A stretch of 39,705 bases of DNA from Bradyrhizobium sp. (lineage in GTDB: Bacteria > Pseudomonadota > Alphaproteobacteria > Rhizobiales > Xanthobacteraceae): contig NZ_JACRAW010000158.1 in the NCBI RefSeq assembly GCF_016213215.1, forward strand, positions 1-39,705. The letters are read 5' to 3'. Below, one piece after another: positions 22,512 through 30,433 of the stretch. Position 1 is the first letter of the stretch. Each line of letters begins with the position of its first letter. The notes under the pieces were generated by a model. That model saw nothing but the letters and a program-made list of their open reading frames with translations, was not told the origin of the DNA and ran no database searches. The position numbers and the translations under genes are program-made.

Positions 22512-24178
22512 CGAACCACCCCTGCCGTTGCCTCAGGCGTCACGAGCCCTTGCGCGAGATCGCGACTGCGGGCCTCGGGCGATCGCTTTTCCGGGGGCCC
22601 CCATCCGCCTCCGCCGGCCGAGCGAACTTCGAGGCAGTCCCCAGGCCGAATCTCGATCCCGACCTCCTTGGTGCGCAACACACGCAGCGGCCGGCCGGCC
22701 GAGAGCAGTTGGTAATGGTGGGGTGCGCCATCCTTGCCTCCCAGCATTCCGCACGATCCGTGCCGCGCGCCGTCGCCGGCCGTGTTGCCAAGCGCGGGCT
22801 TCTCGATTTCGAACACGAGATCAAGCGCCACGCCGAGACCGCCGCGGAACTGACCGTCGCCTCCCGAATCCGGGCGGAATTCATGGTTGCGAAACAGCAG
22901 CGGGAAGCGCGCTTCGGCAACTTCGAGACTGCCGAACTTGAGACCGCCGACCGTGTGCCACTCGCCGATCGACGACCATCCGTCGCCGCCGGACGATGCG
23001 CCGCCGCCGGGGCGGGCCTGGAACATGTGCCATATGAAGGTGCGGCCGGTGCGCGGGTCTTCGCCCTGTACTGCGATACGGAAACGGCGACTCCAGCCGC
23101 CCATCACACGGTCCGGACAGGAGGCCGCAAGCGCCTTGATCACGGCTTCCACGATCTCGTTCGACGGATGGCTGGTGCACAGCGTGACGGGCCGCCCGGG
23201 GTCGGCCCACACGATAGTGCCCCGTTTTGCCTTCACGGTGAGGGGCCGCAACGCTCCCGCATTCTTGGGAATGTCGGCATCGATCAGATAGGCGAATGCC
23301 ATCACGACGGCAGCATGCATGTTGGCGTGCGACGAATTGACGAAGCTCGTCGTTTGAGGATCCGAGTCCGACAGGTCGACTTCGATATTGCTGCCGGTCT
23401 TGGTGACCTTCGCCGCGATCTTGATATCGCTCCGACCATGGCCGTCGTCGTCGAGAAACGCCTCACCATGGAACACGCCGTCTTTCCAGGTCGACACGAC
23501 CGCGCGCGTCTGCTGCTCGGCCGCGTCGAGAATGGATTCGATCGCCGCTTCGACGACAGGAGCGGAGAATTCGGCGAACAGCTTGGCCATCCGCCGCTCG
23601 CCCATGTGCGCCGCGCCGATCATCGCAGCGAGATCGCCGCGAAAATCATAGGGATCGCGCACATTCAGCGCCAGCATGTCGAGAATGTCGTCACGCAGCC
23701 GGCCCGCCTCGTACAGCTTGATGGGCGGAATGCGAAGTCCTTCCTGCCAGATTTCGGTAGCGCTCGGATTATAGGCGCCGTGCGTTGCGCCTCCGATGTC
23801 GCTCTGGTGAGCGCGCACCACGCTCCAGAACAGCCGTCGCCCGCCGTCGAAGATCGGTACGAATGCGGTCAGATCGGGCAGGTGGCTGCCGCCGTGATCG
23901 GGATCGTTCATCAGGATGACGTCGCCGGGCGCGACGTCCTTGAAGCGCGCCTCGACCGCACGCGTCGCCCACGGCAGCGCGCCGACGTGAACCGGAATGT
24001 GATCGGCCTGCGCGATCAACCGTGCCTGCACGTCGAAGAGCGCCAGCGAAAAGTCGCGGCTGGAGTTGAGAATCTGCGAATAGGACGTGCGAAGCATCGC
24101 TTCGCCCATTTCCGCAACGATCGAGCTCAGCCGATGCTGAACGACGGACCGCGTGATGGGATCGACTTTAAGGGACAT
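22508..24178 (-). CDS. Hydantoinase/oxoprolinase family subunit B (HyuB-like)
   Basis: This 556-residue protein of the HyuB family partners HyuA. Family features are VDPITRSVVQHRLSSI near the start, MLRTSYSQILNSSRDFSLAL, HIPVHVGALPWATRA, the metal-binding-type segment NDPDHGGSHLPDLTAF, and GGGASSGGDGW further on, ending in a Gly-rich tail (SAGGGGWGPPEKRSPEA) typical of the family. ATG 24178 is preferred because MSLKVDPIT matches usual family starts and AGG lies 6 nt upstream; an upstream TTG at 24196 is less likely. The stop overlaps the HyuA start, so the subunits are translationally coupled. A 79-bp gap with a stem-loop separates it from the solute-binding protein gene upstream. Confidence 0.88.
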   Translation of the reverse strand: MSLKVDPITRSVVQHRLSSIVAEMGEAMLRTSYSQILNSSRDFSLALFDVQARLIAQADHIPVHVGALPWATRAVEARFKDVAPGDVILMNDPDHGGSHLPDLTAFVPIFDGGRRLFWSVVRAHQSDIGGATHGAYNPSATEIWQEGLRIPPIKLYEAGRLRDDILDMLALNVRDPYDFRGDLAAMIGAAHMGERRMAKLFAEFSAPVVEAAIESILDAAEQQTRAVVSTWKDGVFHGEAFLDDDGHGRSDIKIAAKVTKTGSNIEVDLSDSDPQTTSFVNSSHANMHAAVVMAFAYLIDADIPKNAGALRPLTVKAKRGTIVWADPGRPVTLCTSHPSNEIVEAVIKALAASCPDRVMGGWSRRFRIAVQGEDPRTGRTFIWHMFQARPGGGASSGGDGWSSIGEWHTVGGLKFGSLEVAEARFPLLFRNHEFRPDSGGDGQFRGGLGVALDLVFEIEKPALGNTAGDGARHGSCGMLGGKDGAPHHYQLLSAGRPLRVLRTKEVGIEIRPGDCLEVRSAGGGGWGPPEKRSPEARSRDLAQGLVTPEATAGVVR

Positions 24179-24220
24179 CTCGTACCTGCAGAGCAAGATC
24201 TTCTCGTCGGCGACACGGCA

Positions 24221-24241
24221 GCGGAGGATTCGAACCTCCGC
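24221..24241. other. Stem-loop resembling a tRNA T-arm, downstream of the solute-binding protein gene
   Basis: GCGGAGG (24221-24227) and CCTCCGC (24235-24241) form a perfect 7-bp stem around ATTCGAA. Read on the minus strand the loop is TTCGAAT, identical to a tRNA T-loop. It starts 16 bp past the stop at 24258 and precedes hyuB. No complete tRNA can be folded around it. It may be a weak terminator or attenuator inside the operon, or a tRNA 3' remnant. Confidence 0.4.
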
Positions 24242-24257
24242 TTCCGATGGGGGACGC

Positions 24258-25745
24258 CTATTCCCAGGACCAGGCGGAGAAGTCGTTCTCGAATTGCGGG
24301 ACTTCCTTCCAGACGCCCTTCAGCCGCTTGCTGGTGATGGTGATCCATTGCGGCTGGAAGAGGAAGCCGGCCATCGCGTCGGTTGCCAGCATGCGCTGCG
24401 CGTCGCCGAGCAGCCTGGCGCGATCGCCCTCGCCCGGGGTTGCCATGATCGACTTGTAGAGCTCATTGAACGCGGGGGAATTGTAGCCGAGATAGTAATC
24501 GCTTTCCGTCAGCTTCACGAGATCGAACGGCTCGACATGCGACACGATGGTCAGGTCGTAGTTGTGCGCGCCGGTAAAGACCTGCGACAACCACTGCGCC
24601 CATTCCACGTTCTCGATCTTGGCGAGGATGCCGACCTTGGCGAGCTGGGCCGCGAGAACTTCACCGCCCTGACGCGCGTAAGCCGGCGGCGGCAGCTTCA
24701 GGCTCAGCTCGAGCGGCGTGGCGACGCCGGCTTCCACAAGCAGCTTCTTCGCCTTCTCGGGGTCATAGGGATTGATGCCGGTGGTGTCGACATGGCCCAG
24801 CGATCCCGGCGTGTAGAAGCTGCCGATGGGAGTGCCGAACCCGTCGACGGCGCCATCGATCATGGCCTTGCGGTCGATGGCGGCGAGAATCGCCCGGCGT
24901 ACGCGCACATCGTCGAGCGGCTTCTTCTTGTTGTTGATGGCGACGATCGTCTTTGCCTTCGAGCCGCCGACCAGCACGGTGAAACGCGGATCCGACTTGA
25001 ACTGCGCGAGGCTGCGCGCAGCCGCGACTCTCGGGAACGCATCGACATCGCCCGACAGGAGGGCGGCTACCTGCGCCGACGGATCGCTGATGAAGCGGAT
25101 GGTCACCTTGCCGAGCTTGATCGCTGCGGCGTTGCGGTAGTCGGGCCATTTGTTCAGGGTGATCGAAGATCCCTTGGCCCAATTGCCCAGCGTATAGGGC
25201 CCCGTCCCGACGGGCTGCGTGGCATCGGTAGGCGCGCTCTTGGGTTCGACGATCGAAGCGGGCGCCTGCCCGAGCAGGAACGGCAGGTTAGGTTCCGAGT
25301 ACGTCAGAGCGACCACGATGGTGTCTGCATCAGGGGCGGTCACCGATGCAAAACTCTTGAACAGGCTCTTGTCCTTGTTGGTGCTCGTCGGTGCCGCGGC
25401 GCGGTCGAACGAGAATTTCACCGCGGCGGAATCGAACGGCTCGCCGTTCTGGAATTTGATCCCTTTACGGAGCTTGAACGTGTACGTCTTCAGATCGGGT
25501 GAAGCCTGCCAGCCCTCGGCAAGCAAGGGCGACACGGAGCCGTCTTCGTTGATCTTGGTCAGCGTCTCATAGACGTTGTAGAGCGTGACCTCGGCGATGG
25601 CCGCCGCTGCGGCCGTGGTTGGATCTAGCCCGGGCGGCTCCAGCCCCATGCCTATGACCACGCTGTCCTTCTTGCCTTGCGCCAGGCTCGGCAGCGGCGC
25701 AGCAAAAGCGGCAGCGAGTGCGAGAACGGATAACTTCTTGAACAT
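24258..25745 (-). CDS. ABC transporter solute-binding protein, family 5 (peptide/nickel type)
   Basis: This is a 495-residue periplasmic binding protein of the DppA/OppA family (SBP_bac_5). The signal peptide MFKKLSVLALAAAFAAPLPS ends with a cleavage site near LAQ-G (residues 22-23). The mature start DSVVIGMGLEPPGLDPT and the later segments LAEGWQASPDLKTYTFKLRKG and GTGPYTLGNW are classic family motifs. GGGGGAG lies 8-9 nt upstream of ATG 25745. It lies 57 bp downstream of the DppF-like ATPase gene and upstream of hyuBA, completing a five-component transporter. Likely ligand: a peptide, opine or hydantoin-like compound, judged only from the neighbouring hyu genes. Confidence 0.92.
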   Translation of the reverse strand: MFKKLSVLALAAAFAAPLPSLAQGKKDSVVIGMGLEPPGLDPTTAAAAAIAEVTLYNVYETLTKINEDGSVSPLLAEGWQASPDLKTYTFKLRKGIKFQNGEPFDSAAVKFSFDRAAAPTSTNKDKSLFKSFASVTAPDADTIVVALTYSEPNLPFLLGQAPASIVEPKSAPTDATQPVGTGPYTLGNWAKGSSITLNKWPDYRNAAAIKLGKVTIRFISDPSAQVAALLSGDVDAFPRVAAARSLAQFKSDPRFTVLVGGSKAKTIVAINNKKKPLDDVRVRRAILAAIDRKAMIDGAVDGFGTPIGSFYTPGSLGHVDTTGINPYDPEKAKKLLVEAGVATPLELSLKLPPPAYARQGGEVLAAQLAKVGILAKIENVEWAQWLSQVFTGAHNYDLTIVSHVEPFDLVKLTESDYYLGYNSPAFNELYKSIMATPGEGDRARLLGDAQRMLATDAMAGFLFQPQWITITSKRLKGVWKEVPQFENDFSAWSWE

Positions 25746-25802
25746 GGGCGTACTCCCCCGGACTTGTTACGTTGCCAATCTACGCCAATCCCGCAGCGCA
25801 GG

Positions 25803-26837
25803 CTAATCCCCGTCCAGCGACGGCTGCGGCAGCGACATCACCGCCTCTGCCTGGTGGCACGCGGCGAGATGTGTCGCACCGACACGGCGTAGCGCGGGCG
25901 CGTTGTCGCGACAACGCTGGTCGGCCATTGGACACCGCGAAACGTAGGGACATCCGGCCGCGCCCACCGATTGCGAGACGATCGCAGGAGCGGTGCGACG
26001 GCGGCGTACCCCGCCTGCGCGGGCGCGCGGAACGGCCTCGAGCAGGGCTCGCGTATAGGGATGGGCGCACTGGTCGAACAGGTCCTCGGGCCGGCCCTGC
26101 TCGACAATTCTGCCCAGATACATGACTGCGATCTCGTCGCAGAGATAATCCACGACCGCGAGATCATGGCTGATCAGGATGTAGCTCAGTCCAAACTGCT
26201 CCTGGAGATCCTCCAGAAGGTTGAGTACCTGCGCCTGCACCGAAACGTCGAGCGCGCTGACCGGCTCGTCGGCCACGATCAGTTTCGGCTGGGTGATCAA
26301 GGCGCGGGCAATCGCGATGCGCTGCCGCTGCCCTCCGGAGAATTCGTGTGGAAACTTGTCCATGTCCGCCTCGCGCAGCCCGACCTGTCTCAGCACCGTC
26401 GCGACACGCTCGCGAAGCGAAGTGCGATCCAGCCGACCGAGCGCCGTAAGCGGTTCGGAAACAATGCGCGCGATCGTCTGGCGAGGGTCCAGCGATCCAT
26501 ACGGGTCCTGGAACACCATCTGAAAGTCCCGTCGGGCGCGGCGAAGCTCCGCGGCCGAGATACGGTTGAGATCACGGCCGAGCAGCGATACCGATCCCGA
26601 CGACGGCCGTTCCAGCGCCATCACGAGACGGGCGAATGTCGATTTGCCAGAGCCGGATTCGCCGACGACGCCGAGACTCCGACCCGGCATGACCTGCGCG
26701 CTCACCCCATTCAGCGCGAGCACCTGCCCCGCCGGGCGGAACACGCTCTCGCGCGGCAGCACGTAGCGTTGCACGAGATCCTTCACCTCGAGGAGCGGCG
26801 GCGCGGATACGGATGGAGTTTGGTCCGGCATGATCAT
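25803..26837 (-). CDS. Oligopeptide-type ABC transporter ATP-binding protein (DppF/OppF-like)
   Basis: This 344-residue nucleotide-binding protein has Walker A GESGSGKS, Q-loop FQDPYGSLDPR, ABC signature FSGGQRQR, Walker B LIVADEPVSALD and the H-loop ILISHDLAVV, followed by the oligopeptide/dipeptide C-terminal region with cysteines (GCPYVSRCPMADQRC) that is typical of the DppD/DppF family and may bind an Fe-S cluster. The start at 26837 overlaps the stop of the preceding ATPase by 4 bp (ATGA at 26834-26837), which decides it over longer in-frame readings to 26942. It drives transport through the DppB/DppC-like permeases encoded upstream. Confidence 0.92.
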   Translation of the reverse strand: MIMPDQTPSVSAPPLLEVKDLVQRYVLPRESVFRPAGQVLALNGVSAQVMPGRSLGVVGESGSGKSTFARLVMALERPSSGSVSLLGRDLNRISAAELRRARRDFQMVFQDPYGSLDPRQTIARIVSEPLTALGRLDRTSLRERVATVLRQVGLREADMDKFPHEFSGGQRQRIAIARALITQPKLIVADEPVSALDVSVQAQVLNLLEDLQEQFGLSYILISHDLAVVDYLCDEIAVMYLGRIVEQGRPEDLFDQCAHPYTRALLEAVPRARAGGVRRRRTAPAIVSQSVGAAGCPYVSRCPMADQRCRDNAPALRRVGATHLAACHQAEAVMSLPQPSLDGD

Positions 26838-27850
26838 GCGGGAAGATCCCCTGCCGGGCTCGCCATTGAAACGTCCGTCCTCAGGCAGCGCACGCGATGA
26901 CCGCCTCCCACTTCCACCGCGCCCGGGAGCGCAGCGCGACAACGGCTCTCGACCAGACTGCAGCGGTCGGCGAAGGTGCAGCCGGCCGGCAGATCGGCCA
27001 GCTCAGGAACAGTTCCCGCGATCGTCTTCAGCCGCGTCCCCTTCCTCGCCCCGAGGCGTGGGCGCGCGCGAAACAGCCCCTGCGTATAGGGATGCCCCAT
27101 GCGCGTGAACACCGCATCCGTCGCCCCGCTCTCGACGACGGTGCCGCCGTACATCACCATCATCTTCTGGACGTTCTCGGCAATGACTCCGAGATCATGC
27201 GAGATCAGGATCATCGCCATGCCGCGCTCGGCGACCAGATCGTCGATAAGGTCGAGGATCTGCCGCTGGATCGTGACGTCGAGCGCGGTAGTCGGCTCAT
27301 CGGCGATCAGCAGGTCAGGCTCGCAGGCGAGCGCCATGGCAATGGTGATGCGCTGGCGCTGGCCGCCGGAGAACTGATGCGGATAGGCATCGACGCGCTT
27401 CGCCGCGTCGGGAAGGCCGACGCGATCGAGCAAGGCTACGGCCTCCTTGCGCGCTTCGGACGCCGAGCAGTTCTTGTGGCGCCGCAGCGGTTCGGCCACC
27501 TGACGCCCGATCGTGTGCATGGGATTGAGCGCGGTCATCGGCTCCTGGAAAATCATGCTGATGCGGTTGCCGCGCAGCTCGCAGTACTCCGCATCCGACA
27601 GCCCCACCAGCTCGCGGCCGTCCAGCCGGATGCTGCCGCTCACCACGGCCCTGTCCGGCAGCAGGCCCATCAACGCAAGCGCGGTGACGGACTTGCCGCA
27701 TCCGGATTCGCCCACCAGCCCCAGCGTCTCGCCGCGCTTGAGCGAGAAGCCGACCGCGCGCACGGCCTGCGCGGGACCGCGGCTGGTGTTGAGCGTAACA
27801 CCGAGATTTTCGACTTCGATCAGGGGCACGTGTGCGGATCCGCTCTCCAC
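26834..27850 (-). CDS. Oligopeptide-type ABC transporter ATP-binding protein (DppD/OppD-like)
   Basis: This 338-residue protein has Walker A GESGCGKS, Q-loop FQEPMTALNPMH, signature FSGGQRQR, Walker B LLIADEPTTALD, H-loop ILISHDLGVI, and the C-terminal Oligo_HPY region with PAGCTFADRCSLVESRC. The start is a GTG at 27850 immediately after the permease TGA (27851-27853), with GGGAG about 6 nt upstream. An ATG start is not available in the right place. It overlaps the second ATPase gene by 4 bp. The two ATPases are paralogous and form a heterodimer in this family. Confidence 0.92.
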   Translation of the reverse strand: MESGSAHVPLIEVENLGVTLNTSRGPAQAVRAVGFSLKRGETLGLVGESGCGKSVTALALMGLLPDRAVVSGSIRLDGRELVGLSDAEYCELRGNRISMIFQEPMTALNPMHTIGRQVAEPLRRHKNCSASEARKEAVALLDRVGLPDAAKRVDAYPHQFSGGQRQRITIAMALACEPDLLIADEPTTALDVTIQRQILDLIDDLVAERGMAMILISHDLGVIAENVQKMMVMYGGTVVESGATDAVFTRMGHPYTQGLFRARPRLGARKGTRLKTIAGTVPELADLPAGCTFADRCSLVESRCRAALPGAVEVGGGHRVRCLRTDVSMASPAGDLPA

Positions 27851-28747
27851 TCAGCGCTCCCGCGCCAGCCGAGGGTCGAGCAGGTCACGCAACCCGTCTC
27901 CCAGCAGGTTGAGACCCAGCACCGCGACTGCGATCGCGGCCCCGGGATAGACAGCCAGGCTCGGCGACTGGAACAGCAGGCTCTGGGCATCATTCAGCAT
28001 GCGTCCCCACGACGGTTGCGGCGGTTGCGTCCCGAGCCCAAGGTAGGACAGGGCCGCTTCCGCGAGAATCGCGAGCGCGAATTGTATGGTGGCCTGCACG
28101 ATCAGCACTGAAAGGATGTTCGGCAGCACGTGCTCGATGGTGATGCGAAAGCTGCCCTTGCCCGACGCCCGCGCAGCCAGCACGAATTCCCTTGCCCATA
28201 TCGCATTGGCTGATCCCCTGGTCACCCGGACGAAGATCGGAATCTGGAAGATGCCGATCGCCGTGATCGAGGTGACCATCCCCGGTCCGATGACGGCGGC
28301 CAGCATGATCGCCGAGAGCACGGCGGGAAATGCGAAGGTGAAGTCGGTCATCCGCATGATGATCTCCTCCACCCAGCCTTTGCACGCCGCAGCGATCAGG
28401 CCGAGGCACACTCCGCAGGTCAAGCCTATGCCGACGGCGATGACACCGACCAGGATGGTGGATCGCGCGCCGACCAGGAGCAGCGAGACGATGTCGCGGC
28501 CGAGTGCGTCGGTGCCGAGCCAGTGCGCTGCGGAGGGTGGCTGCAGCTTGGCCGCGATGTCGAGCTCATAGGCCGACCACGGCGTCCAGACCAGCGACAG
28601 CACCGCGGCAAACAGAACCAGGAGGCTCAGCACGCCTCCCGCCACGAAGCTCCGATGGCGCAGCGCACGCTGCCAAAAACCTGCCGCGGCCTGCGATCTC
28701 CGTGTTGCGGTCGCAACGCCCGCTGGAGCGGTCAGTGGGGCGCTCAT
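27851..28747 (-). CDS. Oligopeptide-type ABC transporter permease (DppC/OppC-like)
   Basis: This 298-residue inner-membrane permease has an N-terminal cytoplasmic segment, then a first transmembrane helix (SFVAGGVLSLLVLFAAVLSL), a periplasmic loop with PPSAAHWLGTDALGRD (the family signature GTDxLGRD), and about five further helices. The EAA-type coupling loop is EFVLAARASGKGSFRITIEH. ATG 28747 overlaps the preceding permease stop by 4 bp (ATGA at 28744-28747), which selects this start over a longer open frame to 29215. Confidence 0.92.
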   Translation of the reverse strand: MSAPLTAPAGVATATRRSQAAAGFWQRALRHRSFVAGGVLSLLVLFAAVLSLVWTPWSAYELDIAAKLQPPSAAHWLGTDALGRDIVSLLLVGARSTILVGVIAVGIGLTCGVCLGLIAAACKGWVEEIIMRMTDFTFAFPAVLSAIMLAAVIGPGMVTSITAIGIFQIPIFVRVTRGSANAIWAREFVLAARASGKGSFRITIEHVLPNILSVLIVQATIQFALAILAEAALSYLGLGTQPPQPSWGRMLNDAQSLLFQSPSLAVYPGAAIAVAVLGLNLLGDGLRDLLDPRLARER

Positions 28748-29694
28748 AGGTCGTGAACCTTGATCCGCGGATCGATGAAGGCATAGAGCACATCGACCAC
28801 GAAGTTGACGATGATCACCATGGCCGCCAGCAGCATCACGCAGTTGCGGACCACGATCAGGTCGCGATTGGCAATCGACTGGAAGATGAGCCGGCCGAGA
28901 CCTGGCAGGTAGAAGACGTTCTCGATCACGATCGTCCCCGCCAGCAGGTTGGCGAACTGCAGGCCCATTACCGTCATCACCGGTATCATTGCGTTGCGCA
29001 GCACGTGGTGCCAGAGCACGCCGCGCTTGCTTATGCCCTTGGCGCGGGCGGTTCGCACGAAATCCTCGCGCAGCACCTCGAGCACGGCCGAGCGCGTGAC
29101 TCGCGCAAGGATAGCGGCCTGCACGACGGCGAGCGAAATGGCCGGCAGCAGGAGGGATCGGATCGCGGGCCAGATGCCTTCGTCCCATCCGGCGAATCCC
29201 CCGGCGGAGAGCCATTGCAGCTTCACGGAGAACAGCAGGATCAGAAGAATGGCGAACCAGAAGTTAGGCAGCGCGATCCCGATCTGGGTCAGCGACATCA
29301 CGCCGACGTCGCCCAGCCTGTTGTGATTGGCGGCCGTGTAGATGCCCGCCGCCAGCGCCAGCACTACCGTGATCAGCATCGACATGATCGCGAGCGGAAC
29401 CGTGAGCGTCAGCCGCTCCCCGATCAGTTCGGCAACCGAGGTGCCATAGGCATAGCTGTTTCCGAGATCACCCACGGCCATGCCGCGGATCCAGTTCAGG
29501 TATCGATTGACGAGCGGCTGGTCCAAGCCGAGCTTGATGGTGAGCGCCCGCACCGCATCGGGCGATGCGTCGGCGCCCATCAACATCTGCGCGGCATTGC
29601 CGGGCAAAGCATCCAGGACCAGAAAAATGATCAGCGAGGCGCCGGCAAGCGTCGCCAACAAGGTCAGAAGCCGCCGCAAGACGAACAGGCTCAT
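28744..29694 (-). CDS. Oligopeptide-type ABC transporter permease (DppB/OppB-like)
   Basis: This 316-residue membrane protein is of the DppB family. The first helix is LLTLLATLAGASLIIFLVLDALPG, followed by a periplasmic loop with ALTIKLGLDQPLVNRYLNWI and GDLGNSYAYGTSV, then further helices and the EAA loop DFVRTARAKGISKRGVLWHH. It ends AFIDPRIKVHDL, a typical family ending. The start at 29694 has only a weak AGAG upstream. It is the first gene of the B-C-D-F-SBP-hyuB-hyuA series, so the promoter should lie in 29695-29830. Confidence 0.92.
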   Translation of the reverse strand: MSLFVLRRLLTLLATLAGASLIIFLVLDALPGNAAQMLMGADASPDAVRALTIKLGLDQPLVNRYLNWIRGMAVGDLGNSYAYGTSVAELIGERLTLTVPLAIMSMLITVVLALAAGIYTAANHNRLGDVGVMSLTQIGIALPNFWFAILLILLFSVKLQWLSAGGFAGWDEGIWPAIRSLLLPAISLAVVQAAILARVTRSAVLEVLREDFVRTARAKGISKRGVLWHHVLRNAMIPVMTVMGLQFANLLAGTIVIENVFYLPGLGRLIFQSIANRDLIVVRNCVMLLAAMVIIVNFVVDVLYAFIDPRIKVHDL

Positions 29695-29795
29695 GCCGTG
29701 CTCTCAGAATTCGTGCATCGGGCCGGCACGATCAACATGTTTGGCGCGGGAGGCAAGCCTGTGACCCGCTTCGGCGCGCCACATCAAACTGCGTA

Positions 29796-29813
29796 TATCT
29801 TGAATATCTTGAA
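29796..29813. repeat. Perfect tandem 9-bp repeat upstream of the ABC transporter operon
   Basis: TATCTTGAA occurs twice head to tail (29796-29804, 29805-29813). It lies about 100 bp upstream of the first permease start and 18 bp past the 3' end of tRNA-Met. It could be a regulator site with half-sites one helical turn apart (9 bp), or part of the tRNA trailer. Confidence 0.5.
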
Positions 29814-29830
29814 TTGTTTGCGGCTCTAAC

Positions 29831-29907
29831 TGGTAGCGGGGGAGGGACTCGAACCCCCGACCCCAGGATTATGATTCCCGTGCTCTAACCAGCTGAGCTA
29901 CCCCGCC
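29831..29907 (-). tRNA. tRNA-Met (CAT)
   Basis: A 77-nt cloverleaf with encoded CCA can be drawn on the minus strand. It has acceptor GGCGGGG/CCCCGCT (one G-U at the top), D-arm GCTC/GAGC around AGCTGGTTA, anticodon stem CGGGA/TCCTG with loop ATCATAA (anticodon CAT), a 5-nt variable loop, and a T-arm with TTCGAGT. CAT could also be the lysidine-modified tRNA-Ile2, but the GGCGGGG acceptor and loop resemble alphaproteobacterial elongator tRNA-Met. It has a strong promoter at 29955-29983. Confidence 0.93.
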
Positions 29908-29954
29908 ACATCGTTCGAGGGAGAGGGCCGGTCGGCCACGCTCGAACGCGCGGC

Positions 29955-29983
29955 ATATAAGGAGCCGGTCAACGGCCTGTCAA
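29955..29983 (-). promoter_or_regulatory. Sigma-70 promoter of tRNA-Met
   Basis: On the minus strand TTGACA (29983-29978) is followed after exactly 17 nt by TTATAT (29960-29955). The expected transcription start near 29948 gives a leader of about 40 nt to the tRNA 5' end at 29907. Confidence 0.75.
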
Positions 29984-30023
29984 GCAAACCGCGTGCCCTT
30001 CCCAAGTCCCTGTAAACCGGATC

Positions 30024-30383
30024 CTATTTCGGCCGGACGTTGGGATCCCCGCCGGGGCTGCCGGGCGGCGGAATCACCGGCGTCCTGCCGACGTCCGGCG
30101 CCGGCGCCCGCATTTCAGGATCGATCCCGGCCGGCGGGCACAGCACGCCGTCCGACCTCGCCAGCTTGTCGCCAAGCGATTCCTGCGCCTGCCCGGTGGT
30201 TGTCCCCTCCGGCACGATGGTGCCGTGCGGCGGGTTGGGCTGCGTCGGCGTACACTCGCTCGATCGCTGCGGCGCAGGCGGAGCGGTCTGGGTCGGAGGA
30301 GTGGCCGGTGCCGGCGGCGCCTGCGCAATCGCGGCAGGCGAGGCCGCCATCAGCATACATGAGAACAGCACGTAGGATTTCAT
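30024..30383 (-). CDS. Small exported proline-rich hypothetical protein
   Basis: This 119-residue protein of unknown function has a signal peptide (MKSYVLFSCMLMAASPAAIA, cleavage near residue 20-22) and a low-complexity Pro/Ala/Thr-rich stretch (APPAPATPPTQTAPPAPQ). A more ordered-looking middle follows, SSECTPTQPNPPHG then LGDKLARSDGVLCPPAG with two cysteines (possible disulfide), and a Pro/Gly-rich tail ends in NVRPK. Similar small periplasmic proteins are common in bradyrhizobia. Neither ATG 30383 nor ATG 30389 (two residues longer) has a good SD. It is a single gene between tRNA-Met and the methyltransferase gene. Confidence 0.75.
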   Translation of the reverse strand: MKSYVLFSCMLMAASPAAIAQAPPAPATPPTQTAPPAPQRSSECTPTQPNPPHGTIVPEGTTTGQAQESLGDKLARSDGVLCPPAGIDPEMRAPAPDVGRTPVIPPPGSPGGDPNVRPK

Positions 30384-30433
30384 CCGCATGTGACGAAAAC
30401 GAATCCTGGCGCCAGCGGTTCCCGCCAAAAGGA

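Noticed and set aside
24165..24300. A complete tRNA gene on the minus strand around the TTCGAAT stem-loop
   Set aside because: No matching 5' acceptor, D-arm or anticodon arm can be found; only the T-arm-like stem is present and the 5' part would overlap the coding end of the binding-protein gene.
22550..24337. A 595-codon open frame on the plus strand
   Set aside because: Antisense to hyuB, whose frame has clear family motifs.
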